Shown piece after piece: positions 1 to 7,523 of a stretch of DNA of 64,000 nt. The notes under the pieces were generated by a model, which saw nothing but the letters and a program-made list of their open reading frames with translations, had not been told where the DNA came from and searched no databases. The stretch comes from Streptomyces sp. MNU76 (GTDB lineage Bacteria; Actinomycetota; Actinomycetes; Streptomycetales; Streptomycetaceae). The stretch spans positions 248,001 through 312,000 of the forward strand of contig NZ_JAJKLK010000008.1 of the NCBI RefSeq assembly GCF_020982545.1, read 5' to 3'. Numbering within the stretch: the stretch's first letter is position 1; each line of letters starts with the position of its first letter. The position numbers and the translations under genes were made by a program.

Positions 1-136
1 ACCGCTGACGCCCGAGGAGATCCGCGAGCGGATGAGCGGCAACCTGTGCCGCTGCGGCGCCTACGTGTCGATCGTCGAGGCCGTCGCCCGCGCCGCCGCC
101 GACAGCGCCGCGAAGGCCAAGGAGGCCGTGGCGTGA
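1..136 (+). CDS. 2Fe-2S subunit of a xanthine dehydrogenase/aldehyde oxidoreductase (3' end only)
   Basis: Only the last 44 residues are in the window (reading frame from base 2, TGA at 134-136). The visible tail contains MSGNLCRCGAY, the second [2Fe-2S] cluster motif (CxRC) that is diagnostic of the small iron-sulfur subunit of molybdenum hydroxylases, followed by an Ala-rich C-terminal helix. The stop overlaps the GTG start of the FAD subunit (GTGA), so the genes are translationally coupled. The subunit would pass electrons from the molybdenum centre toward FAD. The N-terminal plant-type ferredoxin domain, and any Tat signal, lie outside the window and cannot be judged. Confidence 0.9.
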   Translation, partial: PLTPEEIRERMSGNLCRCGAYVSIVEAVARAAADSAAKAKEAVA

Positions 137-1185
137 GGGAGTTCGACTACCAGCGCGCCCATGACGTCTCCGGCGCGGTCGCCCTGCTCGGCGCCGATCC
201 CGAGGCGCGCTTCCTCGGCGGCGGAACCAACCTCGTCGACCTGATGAAGACCGGCGTCGAGCGGCCCGCCCGCCTCGTCGACGTCCGTGAACTCCCGCTC
301 GACGAGATCGAGACGACCGACGACGGCGGACTGCGGATCGGCGCGACCGTCACCAACAGCGACCTCGCCGCGCACCCCGAAGTCCGTCGCCGCTACCCGG
401 TGTTGGCCCAGGCGGTACTGGCCGGCGCCTCCGGACAGCTGCGCAACATGGCCACGGTCGGCGGCAACCTCCTCCAGCGCACCCGCTGCGGCTACTTCGC
501 CGACGTCACCCGGCCCTGCAACAAGCGGGTCCCCGGCAGCGGCTGCCCCGCGATCGAGGGCGAGCACCACAACCACGCCGTCCTGGGCGCGTCCGAGCAC
601 TGCGTGGCCACGCACCCCTCCGACATGGGAGTGGCGCTGGCGGCCCTCGACGCCGTCGTCTCCTACGAAACGGCCGATGGGCGGGGCGAGTTGCCGTTCG
701 CCGACTTCTACCTCCCGGTGGGCGACACCCCGCACCTGGAGACCGCCCTGCCGCCGGGCGCCCTGATCACCGGCGTCACCCTGCCGCCCACCCCGGTGGC
801 CGCCCGCTCCCGCTACCGCAAGGTGCGCGAACGCGCCTCGTACGCCTTCGCCATCGGCTCGATCGCCGCCGCGCTCGACGTCCGGGACGGTGTCGTCCAC
901 GACGTGCGGCTGGCGTTCGGGGCGGTCGCGTCCAGGCCGTGGCGGGCCCACGCCGCGGAACGCGCGCTGACCGGCGCGCCCGCCGACGCCGAGGCCTTCG
1001 CGGCCGCCGCCGACGCCGAGCTGGCGGCCGCGCGACCGCTGCGGCACAACGCCTACAAGGTGACGCTGACGCGCAACCTGGTGGTGGCGGTCCTGTCCGA
1101 ACTCACCTCGGACACCGCCTCGGACCCCACCTCCGAAGCCACCCGTGAACACCCCTCCGCGGCCACCGAGGAGGCCACCCGATGA
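133..1185 (+). CDS. FAD-binding subunit of molybdenum hydroxylase, with extra Fe-S cysteine insert
   Basis: A 350-residue protein if the GTG at 133 is used; that start overlaps the previous stop and begins VREFDYQRAHD, the normal beginning of the CoxM/XdhB FAD fold, while the longer frame upstream is only a shadow of the 2Fe-2S gene. FLGGGTNLVDLMK and MATVGGNLLQRTRC are the two FAD pyrophosphate-binding loops. Between about residues 115 and 160 there is an insert with Cys in RTRCGYF, RPCNKR, SGCPA and SEHCVATHP. In E. coli PaoB (YagS) the matching insert holds a [4Fe-4S] cluster, so this is more like a PaoABC-type aldehyde oxidoreductase than a classical xanthine dehydrogenase. The substrate is not known from sequence. 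Confidence 0.9.
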   Translation: MREFDYQRAHDVSGAVALLGADPEARFLGGGTNLVDLMKTGVERPARLVDVRELPLDEIETTDDGGLRIGATVTNSDLAAHPEVRRRYPVLAQAVLAGASGQLRNMATVGGNLLQRTRCGYFADVTRPCNKRVPGSGCPAIEGEHHNHAVLGASEHCVATHPSDMGVALAALDAVVSYETADGRGELPFADFYLPVGDTPHLETALPPGALITGVTLPPTPVAARSRYRKVRERASYAFAIGSIAAALDVRDGVVHDVRLAFGAVASRPWRAHAAERALTGAPADAEAFAAAADAELAAARPLRHNAYKVTLTRNLVVAVLSELTSDTASDPTSEATREHPSAATEEATR

Positions 1186-3302
1186 CCACCACCCCAACGG
1201 AACGCCGGGGCGCCGTCGGCACCGCGCACACCCGCGTCGAGGGCCGTGACAAGGTCACCGGAGCGGCCCGCTACGCCGGCGAGATCCCGTTCGCCGGGCT
1301 CGTCCACGGCTGGCTGGCGCTGTCGACCGTGGCGCGCGGCCGGATCCGTGCGATCGAGACCGCCGACGCGCTCGCGCGGCCGGGCGTGCTCGCCGTCCTG
1401 ACCCACGAGAACGCCCCGCGCGTCGAAACCGACTACACGAGTCTCATGGGGATGACGCCCGACCCCACCACGGCCGTCTTCCAGCACGACCGGATCCCCC
1501 ATCTGGGCTGGCCGGTCGCTCTGGTGGTCGCCGAGACCTCCGAACAGGCCAGGGAGGCCGCCGAGGCCCTGGTCGTGCACTACGACCAGGAACCGCACGA
1601 CGTCACGTTCACCGCCGAGCACCCGGACGCCTACGACGCGGGCGGCTTCGGCCCCGCGGTGACCGGGAAGGGCGACCTGGAGGCCGAACTCGCCGCGTCC
1701 GCGGTCGTCGTGGACGCCGAGTACACCACCCCCGAGGAACACCACCACCCGATGGAGCCGCACGCCGTGACGGCCCGCTGGGACGGTGGCCGCCTCGATG
1801 TCGTCGACGCCAACCAGGGCACCATGTGGGTCGCCGGCGAACTCGCCAGTCTGTTCTCCCTCGACCCCGCGTCGGTGCGGGTGCGCTCCGAGCACGTCGG
1901 CGGCGGCTTCGGCGGCAAGGGCGTGCGCGCGCACCAGGTCGCCGCCGTCATGGCCGCGACCGTGCTGCAGCGGCCGGTCCGGGTGGTCATGACCCGACGT
2001 CAGATGTTCTCCCTCGCTGGGTACCGCAGCCCCACCACCCAGCGGGTCCGGCTCGGCGCCGACGCCGACGGACGGCTGCGCGCGCTCGAACACCGCTCGC
2101 ACAGCCTCACCTCGACCGTCCACGAGTTCGTCGAGCCGGCTGCCGGACCGGCCCGCGTGATGTACGACGCCGACGCCCACCACACGGTCAACCGGGTCGT
2201 ACGGCTCGACGTGCCCACCCCGACGTTCATGCGGGCGCCCGGCGAGGCCCCGGGATCCTTCGCCCTGGAGTCGGCGCTCGACGAACTCGCCGAGAAGCTG
2301 GGCATCGATCCGATCGAACTGCGTGCCCGCAACGAACCCGAGCGCGGCCCGGTCTCCGGGCTGCCGTTCGCCGGCCGCAACCTGCGGGCCTGCTTCCGTG
2401 AGGGCGCCCGCCGGTTCGGGTGGGCCGATCGCGACCCACGCCCCGGTGTGCGCCGCGACGGCCGCTGGCTGCTCGGCACGGGGACGGCGGCGGCCTCCTT
2501 CGGCGCGGGAGCCATGCCGTCCACGGCCGCGGTGACGGCCGAGGCCGACGGCACCTACACCGTGCGGGTCAACGCGGCGGACATCGGGACGGGCGCCCGC
2601 ACCGCGCTCACCCTGGTCGCCGCCGACGCGCTGGAGGTGGCGGTGGACCGGATCCGGGTGCGGCTCGGCGACAGCGACCTCGGCCCGGCCATGATCGCCG
2701 GCGGGTCGATGGGCACCCGTTCCTGGTCCTGGGCGGTCACCCTCGCGGCGGGCGAACTGCGGGAACGGCTCGCCCTCGGTGGCGGCGTCCCGCCCGAGGG
2801 CATCACTGTCCGCTCGGACACCACCGCCGCCATCGGCGCCCTCGCCCAGAAGGAACGGCACTCCTACGGCGCCCAGTTCGCCGAGGTCGCCGTGGACCCC
2901 GCCACCGGCGAGGTACGCGTACGCCGCATGCTCGGCATCTTCGCGGCCGGAAGGATCGTCAACCCCCTCACCGCCCGCAGCCAGTTCATCGGTGGCATGA
3001 CCTGGGGCCTGTCCATGGCCCTGCACGAGGAGGCGGTACGCGACCGGGCGTCCGGCGGCCACTACGGCGCCGACCTCGCCGGTTACCACGTGGCCGCGCA
3101 CGCCGACGTCCCCGCCGTCGAGGCCGACTGGGTGGACGACCACGACCCCGAGGACCCCGTCGGCATCAAGGGCATCGGCGAGATCGGCATCGTCGGCGCG
3201 GCGGCCGCCGTCGCCAACGCGGTCTGGCACGCCACCGGCGTCCGTCACCGCCGTCTGCCGATCCGGCCCGACCGCGTCCTGACGGCGGCCCGAGATGCTT
3301 GA
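1182..3302 (+). CDS. Molybdopterin-binding catalytic subunit of xanthine dehydrogenase/aldehyde oxidoreductase family
   Basis: 706 residues, about the length of E. coli PaoC. It starts with ATG overlapping the upstream stop (ATGA). The N-terminal part (GRDKVTGAARYAGEIPF) is the aldehyde oxidase a/b hammerhead; the rest is the molybdopterin-binding region with HVGGGFGGKG (moco-binding Gly loop), FMRAPGEAPG and the C-terminal GIKGIGEIGIVG, whose Glu is the catalytic base in this family. It hydroxylates an aldehyde or N-heterocycle at the Mo centre, feeding electrons to the two preceding subunits. The next gene, an XdhC protein, overlaps its 3' end by 8 nt, consistent with a single operon. Exact substrate cannot be read. 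Confidence 0.9.
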   Translation: MTTTPTERRGAVGTAHTRVEGRDKVTGAARYAGEIPFAGLVHGWLALSTVARGRIRAIETADALARPGVLAVLTHENAPRVETDYTSLMGMTPDPTTAVFQHDRIPHLGWPVALVVAETSEQAREAAEALVVHYDQEPHDVTFTAEHPDAYDAGGFGPAVTGKGDLEAELAASAVVVDAEYTTPEEHHHPMEPHAVTARWDGGRLDVVDANQGTMWVAGELASLFSLDPASVRVRSEHVGGGFGGKGVRAHQVAAVMAATVLQRPVRVVMTRRQMFSLAGYRSPTTQRVRLGADADGRLRALEHRSHSLTSTVHEFVEPAAGPARVMYDADAHHTVNRVVRLDVPTPTFMRAPGEAPGSFALESALDELAEKLGIDPIELRARNEPERGPVSGLPFAGRNLRACFREGARRFGWADRDPRPGVRRDGRWLLGTGTAAASFGAGAMPSTAAVTAEADGTYTVRVNAADIGTGARTALTLVAADALEVAVDRIRVRLGDSDLGPAMIAGGSMGTRSWSWAVTLAAGELRERLALGGGVPPEGITVRSDTTAAIGALAQKERHSYGAQFAEVAVDPATGEVRVRRMLGIFAAGRIVNPLTARSQFIGGMTWGLSMALHEEAVRDRASGGHYGADLAGYHVAAHADVPAVEADWVDDHDPEDPVGIKGIGEIGIVGAAAAVANAVWHATGVRHRRLPIRPDRVLTAARDA

Positions 3303-4467
3303 CCTGGCCACCGAGCTGACCGCCTGGGCCGAGGAGGGCCGCGACTTCGCCGTGGCCACCGTCGTCGCGGTCGGCGGCAGCGCACCGCGCGGTCCCGGTG
3401 CGGCCCTCGCCGTCGACGCCGAGGGCACGGTCATCGGCTCCGTCTCCGGCGGATGCGTCGAGGGCGCGGTGTACGAGCTGTGCACACAGGCCCTGACGGA
3501 CGGCGAGACGGTCCTGCAGCGCTTCGGCTACAGCGACGAGGACGCCTTCGCCGTCGGCCTGACCTGCGGCGGGGTGATCGACATCCTGGTCACCCCCGTC
3601 ACCGCACGGTCACCCGCCCGAGCGGTCCTGCGCTCCGCGCTCTCGGCCGCCGCCGAGGGCGAGCCGACGGCCGTCGTCCGCGTCGTCCGGGGCCCGTCGG
3701 AACTCCTCGGACAGGCCCTGCTCGTACGCGCCGAGGGAGCGTCCGGCGGGGTACGTGAAGGCGCGTACGCCTACGACGGTGGTCTCGGCGGGCATCTGGA
3801 CCTGGACCGGACCGCCGTCGCCGAGGCGCGGGCCATGCTGGACGGCGGACGCACCGGCACGATCGAGCTCTCCGCGGACGGGTCGTACTGCCCGGACGGT
3901 CTCACCCTCCTCGTGGAGACGAGGGTGCCACCACCCCGCATGATCGTGTTCGGGGCGATCGACTTCGCGTCGGCACTGGTGCGGGCGGGCAAGTTCCTCG
4001 GGTACCACGTCACCGTGTGCGACGCCCGACCGGTCTTCGTCACCCGGGCCCGCTTCCCCGAGGCGGACGAGATCGTCGTGGACTGGCCGCACCGCTATCT
4101 GCGGCGCACCGCGACCGACCACCGCACCGTCCTGTGCGTGCTCACCCACGACGCCAAGTTCGACATCCCCCTGCTCAAGGAGGCCCTGCGGATGCCGGTC
4201 GCGTTCGTGGGCGCGATGGGCTCCCGCCGCACGCACGCCGAGCGCGACCGGAGACTGCGCGAAGTCGGGCTCACCGAGAGGGAGTTGGCCCGGCTGCGGT
4301 CCCCGATCGGGCTCGACCTCGGTGCCCGGACGCCCGAGGAGACGGCCCTGTCCATCGCGGCGGAGATCGTCGCGGCCCGGCGCGGTGGCACGGGTGTGCC
4401 GCTGACCGGTTCGGACGCACCGATCCACCGGGATGCGGGGGAGCGGGGAGCCGTGGTGGCGGCCTGA
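3295..4467 (+). CDS. XdhC/CoxI family molybdenum cofactor maturation protein
   Basis: 390 residues. The N-terminal half has VVAVGGSAPRGPGAALAV and GSVSGGCVEGAVYEL, the XdhC_CoxI domain signature; the C-terminal half from about residue 215 is the Rossmann-like XdhC_C domain (MIVFGAIDFASALVRAGKFLGYHVTVCDAR is the nucleotide-binding beta-alpha-beta unit, and VAFVGAMGSRRTHAER is typical). Proteins of this family bind MPT/MCD cofactor, sulfurate it and insert it into the apo-hydroxylase; in the PaoABC system the equivalent is PaoD. It overlaps the catalytic subunit by 8 nt and closes the operon. The canonical GxGxxA-type loop is slightly altered (GAIDFA instead of GAGHVA). Confidence 0.88.
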   Translation: MLDLATELTAWAEEGRDFAVATVVAVGGSAPRGPGAALAVDAEGTVIGSVSGGCVEGAVYELCTQALTDGETVLQRFGYSDEDAFAVGLTCGGVIDILVTPVTARSPARAVLRSALSAAAEGEPTAVVRVVRGPSELLGQALLVRAEGASGGVREGAYAYDGGLGGHLDLDRTAVAEARAMLDGGRTGTIELSADGSYCPDGLTLLVETRVPPPRMIVFGAIDFASALVRAGKFLGYHVTVCDARPVFVTRARFPEADEIVVDWPHRYLRRTATDHRTVLCVLTHDAKFDIPLLKEALRMPVAFVGAMGSRRTHAERDRRLREVGLTERELARLRSPIGLDLGARTPEETALSIAAEIVAARRGGTGVPLTGSDAPIHRDAGERGAVVAA

Positions 4468-4538
4468 GTACGTCGGACGGGGCGACCTGAGTATGTGGTC
4501 CGATACGGGGCGCCCCGTCCCGGTGATGCACTGTGGTC

Positions 4539-4922
4539 ATGGACACGCACACCTCGCGCCCGCGCCCCCTCCGCCAGGTCACCGCCAGGGCCACGGCCAC
4601 CGGTTCGGCCTTGGCGGTGGTGCTGCTGCCGCTGGTGGTCGGCGCGTTGGTGGCGCGGTCGGCCGGCGCCGACCCGATGGCGTCGGTCAACGCCCTGATC
4701 GCGGGCGGCGGGGAGCGGGCGAAGCTCTCCCGGAACCATCTGCCCGTCCTGCGGAACATGCGTTCGGTGCCCCGCAGGGTGGGCGCGCGGTGGGCGGGGC
4801 GACGCCCGGCGACGGACGGTCCGGCGGGCCGTCCGCCGGTCCGCCCGTCGGGGCGGCGGCTACTGCCCGGCCGTGAGGACGTACGTGTTGAGGTTTCCGA
4901 CGGTCGTCAGCGGGGACGGTGA
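4539..4922 (+). CDS. Possible small membrane protein (uncertain)
   Basis: An open frame of 127 residues starting at ATG 4539. It has a basic N-terminus followed by a hydrophobic stretch (GSALAVVLLPLVVGALVA, about residues 23-40) and then an Arg/Pro-rich tail. The frame overlaps the 3' end of the convergent phospholipase-like gene by 63 nt, and the tail looks like low-complexity high-GC translation rather than a folded domain. I do not recognise it. It could be a real small signal-anchored protein whose meaningful part ends near residue 80, or an accidental frame in the 390-nt intergenic stretch after the molybdenum hydroxylase operon. Confidence 0.25.
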   Translation: MDTHTSRPRPLRQVTARATATGSALAVVLLPLVVGALVARSAGADPMASVNALIAGGGERAKLSRNHLPVLRNMRSVPRRVGARWAGRRPATDGPAGRPPVRPSGRRLLPGREDVRVEVSDGRQRGR

Positions 4923-6263
4923 ACCCAGCTCGTAGCGGTCCACGGCGAGGTAGTTGGGCTTCTTGCGCGCGGCCGGGGTGCAGAAGTTCTGCGCCCGGTT
5001 GCCCAGTTTGGCGTTGTCCGTCTCCGCCGTACCGCTCATCGTGTAGTCGCGGAAGTGGTTCATCACGAACAGCGGGTGGAAGGCGGCGGAGTCCGTGGTG
5101 AGCGGTCTGTCCGTGCCCCAGCGGCTGTAGCAGGACCAGTCGGAGCCGCCGATCCCGCCGCCCATGGACCAGTAGTTCTCTACGGTCCACTCGCGCTGGT
5201 ACATCACCCCGAACGTGTCACGGGTGACGTAGCCGGCGGAGGTGTCGCTCGCCCGGGTGCGGTCGCTGAAGATCAGCAGCTGCTTGCCCCGGGCCGCGAG
5301 GTCCGCCACCCTCGGCCAGCCGCTCGTCGCCACACCCTCCTGGTCCGGCCGGTACAGCACGTCGGACAGACCGCTCACGGACGCCAGCGACGACTTGAGC
5401 ACGTCCGAGGAGGTGTAGTCCTCCAGGAAGACGGTGACGAACTGACCCGGGTTGGCCTTGAGGAAGGTGACCATGCGCTGGAGGTCGGTGGCGAGCGACA
5501 CCGGGTTGCTCACCCCGGCACAGCTGTTGTGGCAGAGCATGGCCTGCCCGGACACGGTGTACGCGTCCAGCATGAACCCCCTTACCCCGTCGGTGAGTTG
5601 GCGGCTCACGCCCCGCGCCTGGTTCGGGAACAGACTGACGGGGAACGACGCGAAGTTGCCGTCGGCCCCGTTCGCGTAGGCGTTGTGCGAGGTGAGGAAC
5701 GAGACCTGGTCGAGCGTGCGGGTGTCGGCGGAGGGCACGGGCGACGTCGCGTAGGACACCGGTGTGAGGTGCCAGCGGGCGTAGGAGCCGTTCGACCCGA
5801 CCTGCACGAGGGCGGCGTCGGAGGATGCGCCCGTCAGGTACTGCGAGGTCCCCGGCACGCCGATGGTGTACGTGCTGTTCGCGGCCTCGGTGACCGTCCA
5901 CGTGGTGCCGTCCGCGCCGCAGGTCGCGGTCACCGCGGAGGTGCCGCCGCGTCCGAGGCAGATCCCCGACTGGTCGGTGCTGCGCAGCTGGTGGCCACCG
6001 GTGACCGCGACGGGCGTCCACTGCTGGTGGTCCTCGTTGCCCTTGGGGTTGTGCGCGGCGACCGTACCGCCGGAGGCCGCCGCGTTCAGGCCGGTGACGG
6101 AGTTCTGCAGGTACACCGCGTACGTGGGGACGGCCGCGGCGGCGGGGCCCGAGACCGCGACGGGCACGCCCAGGGCGAGCACGGCGACCGCGCAGAGGGC
6201 GCGGGCGCGGACACGAGGGCGCGAACGAGGACGGCGACGGGGGCGGGGACGGGTCTGACTCAC
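4860..6263 (-). CDS. Secreted PI-PLC X-domain-like protein with N-terminal beta-trefoil region
   Basis: 467 residues from the GTG at 6263, which has a GGAAGGAA ribosome site just upstream; the longer frame lacks one. Residues 1 to about 45 form a strongly basic (RPRPRRRPRSRPR) signal peptide with hydrophobic core and AAAA cleavage region. Residues 45-170 look like a ricin-like beta-trefoil (QQWTPV, LYLTG-type repeats). Residues about 180-467 match phosphatidylinositol-specific phospholipase C-like proteins: SHNAYANG carries the first catalytic His, GVRGFMLDAY the metal-side Asp, and MLCHNSC the second His. It probably cleaves phosphodiester lipids or related substrates outside the cell; activity on PI itself is not certain. 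It converges on the molybdenum hydroxylase operon. Confidence 0.85.
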   Translation of the reverse strand: MSQTRPRPRRRPRSRPRVRARALCAVAVLALGVPVAVSGPAAAAVPTYAVYLQNSVTGLNAAASGGTVAAHNPKGNEDHQQWTPVAVTGGHQLRSTDQSGICLGRGGTSAVTATCGADGTTWTVTEAANSTYTIGVPGTSQYLTGASSDAALVQVGSNGSYARWHLTPVSYATSPVPSADTRTLDQVSFLTSHNAYANGADGNFASFPVSLFPNQARGVSRQLTDGVRGFMLDAYTVSGQAMLCHNSCAGVSNPVSLATDLQRMVTFLKANPGQFVTVFLEDYTSSDVLKSSLASVSGLSDVLYRPDQEGVATSGWPRVADLAARGKQLLIFSDRTRASDTSAGYVTRDTFGVMYQREWTVENYWSMGGGIGGSDWSCYSRWGTDRPLTTDSAAFHPLFVMNHFRDYTMSGTAETDNAKLGNRAQNFCTPAARKKPNYLAVDRYELGSPSPLTTVGNLNTYVLTAGQ

Positions 6264-6491
6264 GGGGTTCCTTCCGCTGCGGGCACACGGGGTTGATGTC
6301 AGAGGCATGACACACCGAGGGGCGGGTCGCGCACCAGTCCCGAGGCATGAAGTCCTCATGGGCGCGAACGCGCCGTTGTGTGGCGGGACTTGAGCCAGCG
6401 TCGCCTCCTGGTTCGTGTTTCAATCAAGTCTTGGCGATTCCGTGGAGAAGATCTGTTTAAATTCTGAAACCCGTTCGAAGAGAGACCACGC
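6264..6491. promoter_or_regulatory. Divergent intergenic region
   Basis: About 228 nt separate the PLC-like gene (leftward) from the zinc-ribbon/peptidoglycan-binding gene (rightward). The stretch 6415-6480 is unusually A+T-rich for this genome (GTTTAAATTCTGAAACC), which is what a promoter region would look like here, but I see no convincing -35/-10 pair and no clear palindrome. Confidence 0.4.
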
Positions 6492-7429
6492 GTGAGTGAA
6501 CCGACAGCCCCTGTCTGCCCGCAGTGCGGAACGCCCCGGGCGACGGACGGCACCCCGGCCTGTTCCTGCGGCCGCCTCGCGTCGGAAGCTCATCGGGACG
6601 TGCGCGCGGCACAGGCCGAGGCCGCCGAGGACTTCGACCCGGTGCGCATACGCCCGTTCGTACAGGTCGGCGACGACGACGGCGAGCCGCACGGCACATC
6701 GCCGTCGGTCGAGGAGCTGCCCCCCACCACCGGTGAGGCCGCGCCGGCCGCGGCCGACGTTCCGACACCGGTCGACGACGCTGATGCGGACGTGGACGCG
6801 GACGCACAGCGCTCGGACGGGCGGGAGTCGGGTGGTCGGCGGCGTCGTCGGGTGGCGCTGGCCGCCGGGGTGGGAGCCGCCGCGGCCGCCGTCCTGGTGA
6901 CCGGCGGGATCATCGGCGGCCTCTTCTCCTACGACGCACCGTCGCGGGACGGCTCGGACCCCGACGACATCAGGGCCGGCATCCCGGACGCGGCGGCCGC
7001 CCAGGAGGCGTCGCGGTCGGCGACCCCGTCCCCCACGGGCTCCACGGCGTCCCCGTCCGGCACCGCGTCCACCTCGCCCGGGGCGACCCCGACCACGACC
7101 TCGACCGAGGCGACGCCCGACCCGTCGGCCACCCTGACCAGGGACCCCTCGGGAGGCGACGCCACGCTGACGGAGGCCCCTCGCCCACCGCCCCCGACGG
7201 GCCGCCTCCCGTCCTCGGTCTCGGCGACCGGGGCGCGGAGGTCACCGAACTCCAGCTCCGCCTCCGCCAGGTCGGCCTGTACAACGGCGACGCCGACGGC
7301 GACTACGACCGTGAGGTCCAGAGCGCGGTCCGCGGCTACCAGCTGACGCGTGTCCTCCTGGAGGACGAGTCGGGCGTGTACGGCGAGGCCACCCGCGCCT
7401 CCCTCGAATCCGAGACCACGGAACCGTGA
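6492..7429 (+). pseudogene. Zinc-ribbon membrane protein with C-terminal peptidoglycan-binding domain, interrupted by a frameshift
   Basis: The frame from 6492 encodes a CPQCG...CSCG zinc-ribbon-like start (residues 8-27), an acidic linker, a basic patch RRRRR, one membrane helix (VALAAGVGAAAAAVLVTGGIIGGLF, about residues 118-142) and an extracytoplasmic Ser/Thr/Pro-rich region. Near 7171-7190 the reading must move by -1: the other frame then continues PPVLGLGDRGAEVTELQLRL, a peptidoglycan-binding domain 1 (second half VGLYNGDADGDYDREVQSAV), and stops at 7427-7429. Without the shift the protein ends in low-complexity Ser/Thr at 7346. A one-base loss in the G/C run around 7174-7181 would explain it; this may be a sequencing error or a true mutation. 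Role: likely a wall-sensing or wall-associated membrane protein. Confidence 0.7.
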
Positions 7430-7523
7430 CCCCCACGTCCCACGTGAGCCGCGGGCCGTGACCCGCGTGCCGTCAGCCGTGCCTCCGGAGCCGTCGCCTG
7501 TCCGCGTGCCGTACCCCCCTCCC

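Noticed and set aside
5055..6296. Long plus-strand frame of 413 codons opposite the PLC-like gene
   Set aside because: Arg/Gly/Val-rich composition typical of antisense of high-GC genes; the minus frame has catalytic motifs, signal peptide and ribosome site.
7165..7200. Programmed -1 frameshift site
   Set aside because: No X-XXY-YYZ slippery heptamer with a good downstream stem was found; a one-base loss is simpler.
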